Of a stretch of 64,000 bases of DNA, positions 17,065 through 25,545 are shown one piece after another (the first letter of the stretch is position 1; each line of letters begins with the position of its first letter). The stretch is from JASHPR01 sp963842355. Lineage in GTDB: Bacteria; Actinomycetota; Actinomycetes; Streptosporangiales; Streptosporangiaceae. The stretch spans positions 44,393-108,392 of the forward strand of contig CAWJGC010000002.1 in assembly GCA_963842355.1 (NCBI GenBank), written 5' to 3'. The notes below the pieces were generated by a model, which saw only the letters and a program-made list of their open reading frames with translations, had not been told where the DNA came from and made no database searches. Made by a program: the position numbers and the translations under genes.

Positions 17065-18006
17065 ATGACTGCTCGGGGGTATGTTTTCTCTTATGTCAAT
17101 CCTGACACCGACGGTGTCGCATCGGCCATGGGCTACGCTTTCCTGCGGCGGGCATTCGATGACGCCGATTTCCAGCCGCTGATCTGGGGGGACATTAACG
17201 TCGAGACCGGGCTCGTCCTCGACCACTTCCGGATGAGCGTGCCGGCACGGGGTCGTGATCTGCCTCCGGGCGCGGAGCTGGTCCTGGTTGACACACATCA
17301 CCCGGCGCAGCTCGCGTCCCAGGTGAATCCGCTGAGAGTGGTGGAGATCATTGACCACCATCCCGGTGGCTCGCCGGAGGCATTTCCCAACGCGATCATA
17401 CAGAACGAGGTGGTCGGGGCAGCGGCCACACTCCTCACCGAACGCATCGTCCGGCACGATCTCGATCCCGAGCCGATAATGTCGGGCCTGCTCGCTGCCG
17501 CGATAATTTCGAACACATATAACCTGGCAGCGCCGTCAACCACTGCGCGGGACCGGCAAGCGCTGGACTGGCTCATGAAACGTTGCGACTTTGACAGCTC
17601 TCTGCCAGGCCGAATGATGGAGGCGTTGTCTGCCACGGCAGGCAAAGATACGACTGAGCTGCTAACGCACAACTACAAAGCTTTCAACCTGGACTCGCGC
17701 TCGGTCGGCATAGTGCAAATCGAGACGACGCTTCCTGAGGACATACTTACGCGTACTGACCTGCAGTCCGCTCTCTCACATCTCCGCTCCCGGGAACGGG
17801 TGCATCACGTACTCCTGTCAGTGATCGATCTCGCCCGCGCCCAGACGCATCTCACGGCTGACTCGCAAGATTCCATGCAATTGCTTGAGCACGCTCTGGG
17901 AGTTCGCTTTGCCGATGGCATCGCCACAGTTCCGAAGATTCTGATGCGCAAGACCGATCTCGTTCCCGGCCTGGATGCTTATCTGGTAAACCTTCAGCAA
18001 TGCTGA
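17065..18006 (+). CDS. Family II (DHH-type) inorganic pyrophosphatase-like protein
   Basis: A 313-residue DHH/DHHA2 phosphoesterase matching manganese-dependent pyrophosphatases over its length. NPDTDGVASAMGY is motif I, VDTHHPAQL motif II and IIDHHPGG the DHH motif. EVVGAAATLLTE and AAIISNTYNL follow, and a DHHA2 domain comes after that. Two changes stand out. The histidine metal ligand normally three residues before PDTD (GHxNPDTDS) is replaced, the protein reading SYVNPDTDG. The C-terminal SRKKQ substrate-binding signature is reduced to MRKTD. It may therefore be a modified pyrophosphatase or a phosphodiesterase for another substrate. AGGAG precedes the ATG by four bases. It opens a three-gene operon with an unknown protein and a NACHT NTPase. 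Confidence 0.82.
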   Translation: MTARGYVFSYVNPDTDGVASAMGYAFLRRAFDDADFQPLIWGDINVETGLVLDHFRMSVPARGRDLPPGAELVLVDTHHPAQLASQVNPLRVVEIIDHHPGGSPEAFPNAIIQNEVVGAAATLLTERIVRHDLDPEPIMSGLLAAAIISNTYNLAAPSTTARDRQALDWLMKRCDFDSSLPGRMMEALSATAGKDTTELLTHNYKAFNLDSRSVGIVQIETTLPEDILTRTDLQSALSHLRSRERVHHVLLSVIDLARAQTHLTADSQDSMQLLEHALGVRFADGIATVPKILMRKTDLVPGLDAYLVNLQQC

Positions 18007-18025
18007 ACATAGGGGGGGAGTTCAA

Positions 18026-19048
18026 ATGCAGGGCATCGGCGATCATCGGATCTGGATTACTCTCATAGCACGAAGAAGTGCCGGCGTCTGGACGCATCTT
18101 CCGAGTATTACGGCGTCAGTTCTCGCTGATCTGCGCAGGCCGTGCACAGCGCTGTGGGTCGACCTCGGGATGCGGTACGAGATGCTGAATCACCTGGCTA
18201 TCCCCCCCGGATCCATCGACGGGGCGCAGTGCCTATCCGGCCTGGTACGCGCCAAGCGAGCCGATATCGCCATCCCCGCAGCACGATACGTCGAGCTCAG
18301 CGAGTCGATACTAGGGTCCGGGGATAAGTCAGTTCCCGCCCTCTCTGTGCACACCGGTGCCGACGGCCAGGCCTACATGGCAGAGGTTCGCCGATGGAAT
18401 CAGGCTGGCGCGCGGACCTATATGCTCCCGCATCATACGCCAGAGGCACCGGCAGCGAGCATCGTGAGAAACGCCGATCTGTCGGACTTTGCCGCCGCCA
18501 TCCAGGAGGCCGCGGACGATACGGACGCGGAGCTGATATTCCTGACCTGTGAGGGGCAGCCCGAGGCGAGGCTGTTCGAACTCGAGCTACGCCGGCGCAT
18601 GCTACTGCCATGGGCGCTGGACAAGGCAGAGTTGGTCATCAGCCTCGTCCGCCACGATTCGGTGGCCCGCTTCCAGGATAGCGTGGCAATACCCTCGATC
18701 CTCAGCCGCCATCCCGGCTGGCAAGGAAAATTGCGACTCATTCTCACCAGATCTGCGGAGACCATATCCAGCGCGCCGGCCTGGCTGCAGGCACTGGTTC
18801 TTGGACGGCTGCCTTTCAGCGACTTCATAGGCCAATCGGTGAGCAAGGGCAGAATCCCCTACTTTGACGCGGTGTCGGCCGCTCAGGGCGGCAGTGCCGA
18901 TCAGCCCGCTCTGGACTACATGGATGCGGTGCGGCAGGTCGCCGCGGAGCTGGTGAGGCAAGCGAAGCTGGAACGGCCCCCAGCTGGGGCGGCGCCCGTG
19001 GCCCCGCGCACGGCCACGGTCACGGGGGGCGGGGAGTCGGGAGCGTGA
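18026..19048 (+). CDS. Unknown protein of the NACHT operon, possibly a degenerate MinD-like fold
   Basis: A 340-residue soluble protein I cannot assign. An alternating strand/helix pattern is visible: IWITLIARRSAG, a helix, then TALWVDLGM. Later come AELIFLTCEGQP, KAELVISLVRHDSV and LRLILTRSAET. That layout recalls ParA/MinD-type NTPases, but no Walker A motif is present, so any relationship would be to a nucleotide-free scaffold. The Pro/Ala-rich C terminus looks unstructured. A strong GGGGGGAG ribosome-binding site lies just upstream. Its stop is one base from the NACHT gene start, so the two are co-translated and probably work together, for example as adaptor or sensor partner of the NTPase. 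Confidence 0.6.
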   Translation: MQGIGDHRIWITLIARRSAGVWTHLPSITASVLADLRRPCTALWVDLGMRYEMLNHLAIPPGSIDGAQCLSGLVRAKRADIAIPAARYVELSESILGSGDKSVPALSVHTGADGQAYMAEVRRWNQAGARTYMLPHHTPEAPAASIVRNADLSDFAAAIQEAADDTDAELIFLTCEGQPEARLFELELRRRMLLPWALDKAELVISLVRHDSVARFQDSVAIPSILSRHPGWQGKLRLILTRSAETISSAPAWLQALVLGRLPFSDFIGQSVSKGRIPYFDAVSAAQGGSADQPALDYMDAVRQVAAELVRQAKLERPPAGAAPVAPRTATVTGGGESGA

Positions 19049-19049
19049 C

Positions 19050-21635
19050 ATGCAGGTGGCGGACGCTGCACTGGATCGTGCTCTGACCCGGTACCTGAAA
19101 TGGGTCCGGGCGGCGCAGAGAACGGTTGTCGTGCGCGGAATTCTGGGCGACCACACTTCTGTCGCGAGCTACGACCTGATGCGCACGTATCTCCCTCTGA
19201 TGGTGGAGGCCCGCACGGGCTATGGAGCGCATCTCACCGCCAGGCCGGAGCAGGCCGCAGGTCTCGAAACCGAAGGAATCGACTTCAGCGGGCTCAGCCC
19301 GGGAAACTCGGCGAGTGATCCGGCCTGGCTTGGCGAGGTTGAGGTGACCTATGCCGAGCGCATCATAAGTCAGTCACCGATGGCCGTGCTCTCGGGCGGG
19401 CCGGGGTCGGGCAAGACAACAGCCTTGCAGTACATCACCGCCGTACTGGCCGACGCCGCTCTTGATCCGGCATCGGGCGAGGCGCGCAGCAAACTAGGTA
19501 TCTCAGAAAACGTCCCGGTACCCGTGTACCTGCCGCTCGCTGCATATGCCTCTTATTTCGAAGACTTTGAAGAGCACGGCAGGCGCACTTCCATCGAAAG
19601 GCCTACCCTGCTGAACTACGCAGCGCAGTACATGGAGTCGCGCGAGTCGTACCTGGACCTGCCGGTCAACTTCTTCGGCCAGCTGCTGCAGCGCGAGGTC
19701 CCGATCGCACTCCTCCTCGACGGGCTAGATGAGATCCCGGACGATGAGCTCAGAGTTCAGGTGAGCAGGGCAACCCAGGATATCGCGCAGACCCCTTATG
19801 ACTGCTCGATCATCGTCTCGTCGCGACCGACCGCGTACCAGGGCAATGTGGTCCTGCCCCCATATTTCACCGAATACCGCCTGCTGCCCTTGACCGGGAC
19901 GCAAGTGGAGATCCTGCTGGACCGCGTTTGCGGCAGCCTCTACGGGGCAAAGGACGCGCGGGCACGGGAGAACGCCGATATCCTGAAGGCGTCTTTGCGC
20001 GCGCTTGAGCGGCATGATGCAGGCTCTGCCGGTCCTGCGGAACGAGTCGTTGACTCTCCCCTTATGGTCCGCATGCTCATTACGCTTCACATCACCGGGC
20101 AGCAGATCGCGGAGCACCGAACCGAATTGTTCTCGCAGTACGTCGAGTCCCTTATGGCAGCCACCTATCATCCCGATACGGCGGTGGCGCGTCGGCTGTC
20201 GCGCACGGGGGGGCCGTCGGCCCTCCAGCGGTCGCTGCTCACGCATCTAGCTTTCCAGATACATCTCCGTGGCTCGGAGAATAATGGCACTATAAGCGCG
20301 GAGGACCTTTACGCTTTTACACTTTCCCATCTCAGCACATCCATGGATCCGCCGGAGGCTGTCAGGGCAGCTAACCGCTTTATGGAAGCGACCCGCCAGC
20401 GCGGCGGCCTGCTGCTCAGGGAGGGAGGACAATACCGTTTCGCGCACCTCGCGATCCAGGAGTTTCTCGTAGCAAGTTACCTCGCCGAGACAATGCGGAC
20501 GCCGCATGAGATCGTCGCCTTTTTCGAGGCCCAGACGCGCACCCGGCTGGCGTGGTGGCGAGAGCCATTGATAATGTGCGTTGGATATCTGTCGTCCGCG
20601 AGCCCGGGCACATCGCGAGAGCTCATTGCCGAGCTGGCCCACCTCAAGGGACCGGCGCCTGCGGACCCGCAACTGGAGCTTGCGGAGCTGGAAGCCGCCG
20701 CTACCGCCTGTGCGAACTGGCAGCCTAGGGGCCCTTTGCCCGCAGAACTCGGGAGCCACATCGTGCTCAGGCTGTTTGGTGACGAGGTGGGTTACGAAAC
20801 CACGGCCCTCCGGGCGTCGGTCTCGCTGGCCCTCGGCAGGCTGGGCGATCCCAGGCCAGCCATCATCAGCCCGATGCCGGAGACTATCACGATCCCCCCC
20901 GGGCGGTTCGTTATGGGCAACCTCGCCGGAACGGTTGTTCACCTCTCGTCCTTGCAGACAGGCACCTACGAGCAGTCATGCGACGGCTTCGCTATCTCGC
21001 GATATCCGATAACGAACGCCCAGTTCGCTCATTTCGTTGAGTCCGACGGCTATACGGCCTCCGCGGATCGCTACTGGACTCCGGCCGGGCTTGGCTGGAA
21101 GGACGCGTACGAGATCCGCGAGCCCGCGTACTGGCATGATGCGATGTGGAACGGCCCGGCGCAGCCGGTCGTGGGTGTTTCGTGGTTCGAAGCCGTGGCG
21201 TTCTGCAACTGGCTGGGCGAGCGTACAGGCCGGATCTGCTGGCTGCCCTCGGACAAGGAATGGGAGTATTCAGCGCGAGGGAGCGATGGGCGCGCATGGC
21301 CGTGGGGTGAGGAGTGGGTTACCTATGCCGCGAACACGATCGAGGCCGGGCTCCAGAAGACCACGCCCGCAGGGCTTTTCGATCGGTTTTCGAGCCCGTT
21401 CGGCCTGGGAGAATGCGCGGGCAATGTATGGGAGTGGTGCAGCAGCGAGTTCCGGGGCTACGGCCCGTACGCCGACGGTGATGGCCGCGAATCGGCTGAC
21501 GGGGTGATGCCGCGCGTCATACGCGGCGGCTCGTGGCTGAACGGCCGAGACCATGCGCGGTGCTCGAACCGAGATCATTACTCTCCCGGGGACCGGCATT
21601 TCGACCTTGGCTTCCGGATCAGGGTTGCGGTGTAG
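19050..21635 (+). CDS. NACHT NTPase with C-terminal FGE-sulfatase-like domain
   Basis: An 861-residue STAND-type protein. A short N-terminal helical region precedes the NACHT domain, with Walker A GGPGSGKTT at residues 116-124, Walker B LLLDGLDE at 221-228 and the sensor-like IIVSSRPTAY near 260. A winged-helix/helical region ends with FAHLAIQEFLVASYL, typical of NACHT proteins. From about residue 610 the protein becomes a formylglycine-generating-enzyme/sulfatase-modifying domain: PPGRFVMGN, ISRYPITNAQFAHFV, VVGVSWFEAVAFCNWL, GNVWEWCSSEF and VIRGGSWLNG. In this architecture the C-terminal domain may act as a target-sensing module or as an oxidase. Such proteins occur in predicted actinobacterial biological-conflict systems. 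It is the last gene of the pyrophosphatase operon. Confidence 0.9.
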   Translation: MQVADAALDRALTRYLKWVRAAQRTVVVRGILGDHTSVASYDLMRTYLPLMVEARTGYGAHLTARPEQAAGLETEGIDFSGLSPGNSASDPAWLGEVEVTYAERIISQSPMAVLSGGPGSGKTTALQYITAVLADAALDPASGEARSKLGISENVPVPVYLPLAAYASYFEDFEEHGRRTSIERPTLLNYAAQYMESRESYLDLPVNFFGQLLQREVPIALLLDGLDEIPDDELRVQVSRATQDIAQTPYDCSIIVSSRPTAYQGNVVLPPYFTEYRLLPLTGTQVEILLDRVCGSLYGAKDARARENADILKASLRALERHDAGSAGPAERVVDSPLMVRMLITLHITGQQIAEHRTELFSQYVESLMAATYHPDTAVARRLSRTGGPSALQRSLLTHLAFQIHLRGSENNGTISAEDLYAFTLSHLSTSMDPPEAVRAANRFMEATRQRGGLLLREGGQYRFAHLAIQEFLVASYLAETMRTPHEIVAFFEAQTRTRLAWWREPLIMCVGYLSSASPGTSRELIAELAHLKGPAPADPQLELAELEAAATACANWQPRGPLPAELGSHIVLRLFGDEVGYETTALRASVSLALGRLGDPRPAIISPMPETITIPPGRFVMGNLAGTVVHLSSLQTGTYEQSCDGFAISRYPITNAQFAHFVESDGYTASADRYWTPAGLGWKDAYEIREPAYWHDAMWNGPAQPVVGVSWFEAVAFCNWLGERTGRICWLPSDKEWEYSARGSDGRAWPWGEEWVTYAANTIEAGLQKTTPAGLFDRFSSPFGLGECAGNVWEWCSSEFRGYGPYADGDGRESADGVMPRVIRGGSWLNGRDHARCSNRDHYSPGDRHFDLGFRIRVAV

Positions 21636-21819
21636 CCGGGACCAGCCGGGCACCGACGCCTACCGGCAGGCGGTGGGCAGGCTCACGCCCCGCCCGGCGC
21701 TCGGCCCCGGACGTCGAGGATCCCGATCGCGATCGGCCGGCTGTCCGACCCGGGCTGACGGTCAGCCTCGGAGGGCCGGCGGCGGGCCGAAGAGCGGGAT
21801 CTGGCACGCGGGCACCGTG

Positions 21820-21999
21820 CCGGTCCCCTGGACGTGCGTCCGGCATCCCCTCATGGCCGGATTCGTGGTCGTCTTCTGTCGGCGCCCACGATGACCATCG
21901 GCCACCTGCTGTTTGCAGCCACCGGGACCGGCTACATCCTGGTCGGCATCGCGTTCGAGGAACGTGACCTGAAGCTGTCCCTCGGCCCTTACCGGTCAC
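21820..21999 (+). pseudogene. Remnant of an NnrU/isoprenylcysteine-methyltransferase-like membrane protein
   Basis: Only the C-terminal part is recognisable, and it is spread over two frames. CVRHPLMAGFVVVF is followed, after a frame change near 21880, by MTIGHLLFAATGTGYILVGI and EERDL, the typical end of NnrU/MddA-like membrane methyltransferases. The reading is cut by the IS1634-family element whose boundary lies at about 22000. No continuation is seen beyond the element. The stretch 21636-21820 contains nothing I recognise. Confidence 0.5.
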
Positions 22000-23992
22000 G
22001 CTAGCCCGAAGTTCCCCGCTGTGATCCGCGTGCATGGCCGTTAACCTGGGGTTTCTGGGTGGTGCTGGGTGGGCTTCTGACTACGCGACCGCGAGGCGGT
22101 GGCTGACGGCGAGCAGGTCGAGGGCCTGGCGCTGCAGCGGGGTGGGTGTGGTGACGAGCCGGAAGGCGGGCAGGGCGGGGTCGGCGGGCTGGATCTGGTT
22201 GAGGCAGATGGTGGCCAGGTCGGCGAGCAGGCTGGTGAAGCTGTGCACGGGAAGATTGCCGTCAGTGCGCTTGGCCGCGGCCTTGGCCAGTGCCCGCCGG
22301 GAGCGGGCGGCCGGGGCGACGGGGCTGGTGCGGGCGGCCTGGGCGGCTGGCTTGTCGTCGTCGGTGAACAGCAGGGGCGCGAGGCGGTCGTGCATGTGCC
22401 AGGTGAGGTAGTACGACAGCATCCGCAAGAACACGTGCGCGCGGACCCGCTCGGCGGTGTGGTGGCGGATCGGGCGGATGTCCAGGTCGGTATTGAAGGC
22501 CCGGAACGCCCGCTCGACCTGGGCGAGGGCCTTGTAGGAGGAGACGACCTCACCGCTTCCCAGCTCGGCGCCGGTGACGGTGGTGCGCAGCACGTAGATC
22601 CCGTCGAGGGCGGCTTCGGCGGTGATGGAGTCCTGGTTGCGGGCGTAGCTGAAGTGATCGTCGCTGACGCTGGTGGTGAAGTGCTTGGCGACCTTGCGGC
22701 GGCGCAGCACCCGGTCGGCGCGCAGCGTGATCTTGCCGGTGCCGCGCAGCGGCCGCCGTTCCCGCTGGGTGGCGGCGGTGATCTTGGCCAGGTCGGCTTC
22801 GGTGGCCTGCAGGAGGCTCTCGCGCTTGCGGGCCCGCTCGGCTTCCAGGAACGGGTTCTTGCAGGCGACCAGCCGCTCACCGGGGTAGCCCGGATGGGTG
22901 ATCTCGGCCAGGTCCGCCTCATCGAACAGCTCTAGCTGCAGCGCGCCGTCGCGGACCAGGGCCTTGACCTGCGGGGCGCGCAGCGCGGTGATCCAGTCCA
23001 GGCCCGCCGGGCCCACATCCTCGCGCAGCCTTGCGGCGGTCAGCATCCCCCGGTCCCCGACGAGCACCACCTTCGTGATCCCGAACCGGTCCCTGACCTT
23101 GGCCACCTGGGCCGCGACGGTCTTCGGGTCGCCGGTGTTGCCCTCGAACACCTCGATGGCGACCGGGACGCCGCCGGCGGAGGTGAGCAGCCCGTAGACG
23201 ATCTGCAGCCCGCCGCGGACCCCGTCTTTGGGGTGGCCGATGGCGCCCAGCGGGCAGGTCCGGCCCTCGAACGCGGCGGAGGACACGTCGTAAAGGACCA
23301 GGGTGCCGCCGGCCAGGTGCCGGGCCGCGAGCGCGTCCTCGATGCGGTCTTGCCGGGCGGCGAGCCAGTCCATCGCCGCGTACAGGTCATCCTCATCACA
23401 GCCGCCCAGGCCGAGCACCTCGCCCAGCGAGCTGGCCGCGGTCTCAGCCTGCAGCCCGCGGGCGATGGCCAGCTTGGAGTCCGGCGCGATCACCTGCGCG
23501 ACCGTCATCGCGGTCACCAGGTCCCGCTGCCGGGACGGGGCAGGGTCGATCAGCTCTTCCAGGCCCAGCGCCCGCGCCGTGCCCAGCACCGCGGCGACGT
23601 GCCCGTGCGGCAGGCTGCGGGCGATCTCGAACGTGCCCTCCACGGCGGCGGCCGGGGCGAGCTGGCCCTTCAGCACCCGCGCCAGTGCGTCGACCTTCGC
23701 CTCGGGCCAGGATGTCAGGTTGGCCAGGGTGCGGTTCTTGACCTTGCCCGCCTCGCGGTAGCTTTCCCGCAGCAGCACCGCGGGCGGTGAGCCCCGGTTC
23801 GGCACCTTAGCCACGTACATGACGACAATGATAACGGATCATACCGCGTATGGGCAGCACAACACGCTGATATCGCTATCAATAACCTGATCTACATGAC
23901 TACGTTTTCGGCTGTCAGCGAGCGTGCTTCACCTGGTCACAGCACCATCACCGGATTGATCAGAGGCTCATCAGGGGGAACTTCGGGCTAGC
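22000..23992. mobile_element. IS1634-family insertion sequence with terminal inverted repeats
   Basis: An element of about 2.0 kb bounded by perfect 18-bp inverted repeats: GCTAGCCCGAAGTTCCCC at 22000-22017 and its reverse complement at 23975-23992. The outermost GCTAGC is itself palindromic, so it could instead be a 6-bp target duplication flanking a 12-bp inverted repeat; 5-6 bp duplications are known for this family. It contains one complete transposase gene. The right part, 23821-23974, is noncoding and distinctly less GC-rich. It lies in the remnant of a membrane methyltransferase gene. Confidence 0.85.
22081..23820 (-). CDS. IS1634-family DDE transposase
   Basis: A 579-residue transposase of the IS1634 group of the IS4-like DDE superfamily. 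The N terminus (MYVAKVPNRGSPPAVLLRES) and YREAGKVKNRTLANLTSWP are characteristic of the family. The catalytic core includes LVLYDVSSAAFEGRTCPL with the first Asp, VVLVGDRGMLTAARL with the second, and the C-terminal YKALAQVERAFRAFNTDLDI with the Glu, then RAHVFLRMLSYYL. The gene appears intact with no internal stop, so the element may still be mobile. It fills the element almost end to end. The neighbouring decayed genes suggest that this locus has taken repeated insertions and deletions. Confidence 0.92.
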   Translation of the reverse strand: MYVAKVPNRGSPPAVLLRESYREAGKVKNRTLANLTSWPEAKVDALARVLKGQLAPAAAVEGTFEIARSLPHGHVAAVLGTARALGLEELIDPAPSRQRDLVTAMTVAQVIAPDSKLAIARGLQAETAASSLGEVLGLGGCDEDDLYAAMDWLAARQDRIEDALAARHLAGGTLVLYDVSSAAFEGRTCPLGAIGHPKDGVRGGLQIVYGLLTSAGGVPVAIEVFEGNTGDPKTVAAQVAKVRDRFGITKVVLVGDRGMLTAARLREDVGPAGLDWITALRAPQVKALVRDGALQLELFDEADLAEITHPGYPGERLVACKNPFLEAERARKRESLLQATEADLAKITAATQRERRPLRGTGKITLRADRVLRRRKVAKHFTTSVSDDHFSYARNQDSITAEAALDGIYVLRTTVTGAELGSGEVVSSYKALAQVERAFRAFNTDLDIRPIRHHTAERVRAHVFLRMLSYYLTWHMHDRLAPLLFTDDDKPAAQAARTSPVAPAARSRRALAKAAAKRTDGNLPVHSFTSLLADLATICLNQIQPADPALPAFRLVTTPTPLQRQALDLLAVSHRLAVA

Positions 23993-24026
23993 CAACGGCG
24001 CGCGGACGGGCCACCTCGCGGCTCGG

Positions 24027-25361
24027 TCAGGAGTTGGCCGCGGGGACCGGGTCGGGAACCTCGTCCGGCGGGTACTGGCCGGTGGCGCGGGCGCTCTCGC
24101 CGCCGAGGGCGATCACCGCCCGGGCGGTCACCAGATGGTAGAGCAGCAGGAGCTGGGTCAGCGCCAGGGCATCGGAGCGGCGCAGGTCGGACGCGATCGT
24201 GAACTCGCCCAGCCGCTGGGTGCGCAGGTGACTCGCGAAGTGCATCTTGTCCCAGATGGCTTCCTCCAGCTCGACCGCGCGCCCGGCGGGAATGGTTCCG
24301 CGGATGCGAAGCTCCTGCTCGCCGGAATGCTCGGTCAGCGTCAGGTCGTCGTCTGCTCCGTCGCCGACGACCCCGGCGAGGTCGGGGTGCGGGAGCGAGT
24401 CGCGCAGGAAGAGGTGCGCATCGAGCCGGTCCGGGTCTTGTGAGGGGCCGGGCACGAAGGACACGACGATGTCGGCGTGGTGGCGCTGCGGCCTGATGTA
24501 GGCCTCGGAGTCACGCTCGCGGCGGTCAAGCTCGGCGAGCACCTGGTCGGTCGAGTAACCGCGCCGCGAGCAGTCCCGCGCGACCTTCCAGCGCCGCCGG
24601 AGTTCCTCGGGCGGGTTCAGGCAGACCCGGATGTCGAACATCTCGCGTAGCGGGGCGGTGTGGTTGACCAGCAGCCCCTCTGCTATCACGAACCGGGCGG
24701 GCGTCATGTACACACGTAACGTCGGTGTGCTGGTAGACCGGCTTGAGTATGGCCTCGTTGTGCCGCAGGTGCCGGACGTCGTGGGTGAGAACGTCGATAA
24801 AGTTGCACTCCGGGTCGAGCGGGGTGATCCCGCGCTCGGCGCGCTGGCGCCGGTCATAGCGGTGGTAGTCGTCGGAGCAGAAGTGGGTGACCTTGTCCTC
24901 CCCGAGCACCCGGACCACACCCCGGGTGATCGTGGTCTTACCCGAGCCATGTTCTCGTCGTCCTTGGTGAAGTCCAGGCCGCCCGCCAGCAACTCGAAGC
25001 AGGCGCGGCCGTAGTTCCTGGGCGACAGGCCGAGCTTGGGCTTCAGCGTGGCGCCCAGCAGCGGGCGGCCGTACTTGTTCAGCCGGTCGCGCTCGACCTG
25101 GATCCCGGTCGGCGGGCCCTGGAACGTCTTGACCAGGGCCACGGGGATGCGCAGGTCCTCCAGGCGCAGGGCCCGGATCGCCTTGAACCCGAAGACGTTC
25201 CCCGTGATGGAGGCCATCATGCTGGTCACCGACCCCTCCTCGAACAGTTCGAGGGGATAGGCGACGTAGGCCAGGTACTGGTCCGGCCTGCCGGGGACCG
25301 GCTCGAGCCGGTAGGCGCGCGCCTGGTAGCGCTCCAGCGTGGTCAGCCGGTCGGTCCAGAC
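24027..25361 (-). pseudogene. Deletion fossil joining RuBisCO large subunit to phosphoribulokinase
   Basis: Read on the minus strand, the first part (about 25361 to 24949) is a RuBisCO large-subunit N-terminal piece from VWTDRLTTLERYQ through YVAYPLELFEEGSV and LKPKLGLSPRNYGRA to the active-site segment GGLDFTKDDEN. The next codons fall directly onto a phosphoribulokinase P-loop: in the neighbouring frame GSGKTTITRGVVRVLG (P-loop DNA about 24931-24948), then THFCSDDYHRYDR and LKPVYQHTDVT. A further frame change near 24715 returns to the first frame with FVIAEGLLVNHT and the kinase C terminus. Missing are the first ~60 residues and the C-terminal barrel of RuBisCO and the start of the kinase. 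No RuBisCO product can be functional. It is a relic of a Calvin-cycle gene cluster. Confidence 0.85.
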
Positions 25362-25545
25362 CCGCGAGCGGGCCGGAGGGACGTCAGTAGGGCCTTTCGA
25401 CCCTGTTCGGTCGGCGTTGGCCTGAGGCATCCTGCCCGCAGGCTGCTCGTTCCGGCGTGACCGCCAGTAACGAACATCCCGGTCAGAGCCGGACAACCAG
25501 GCAATCTGGCCGCGCCACGAGGCGCAGGGCTGTGGGGAGGTCACG

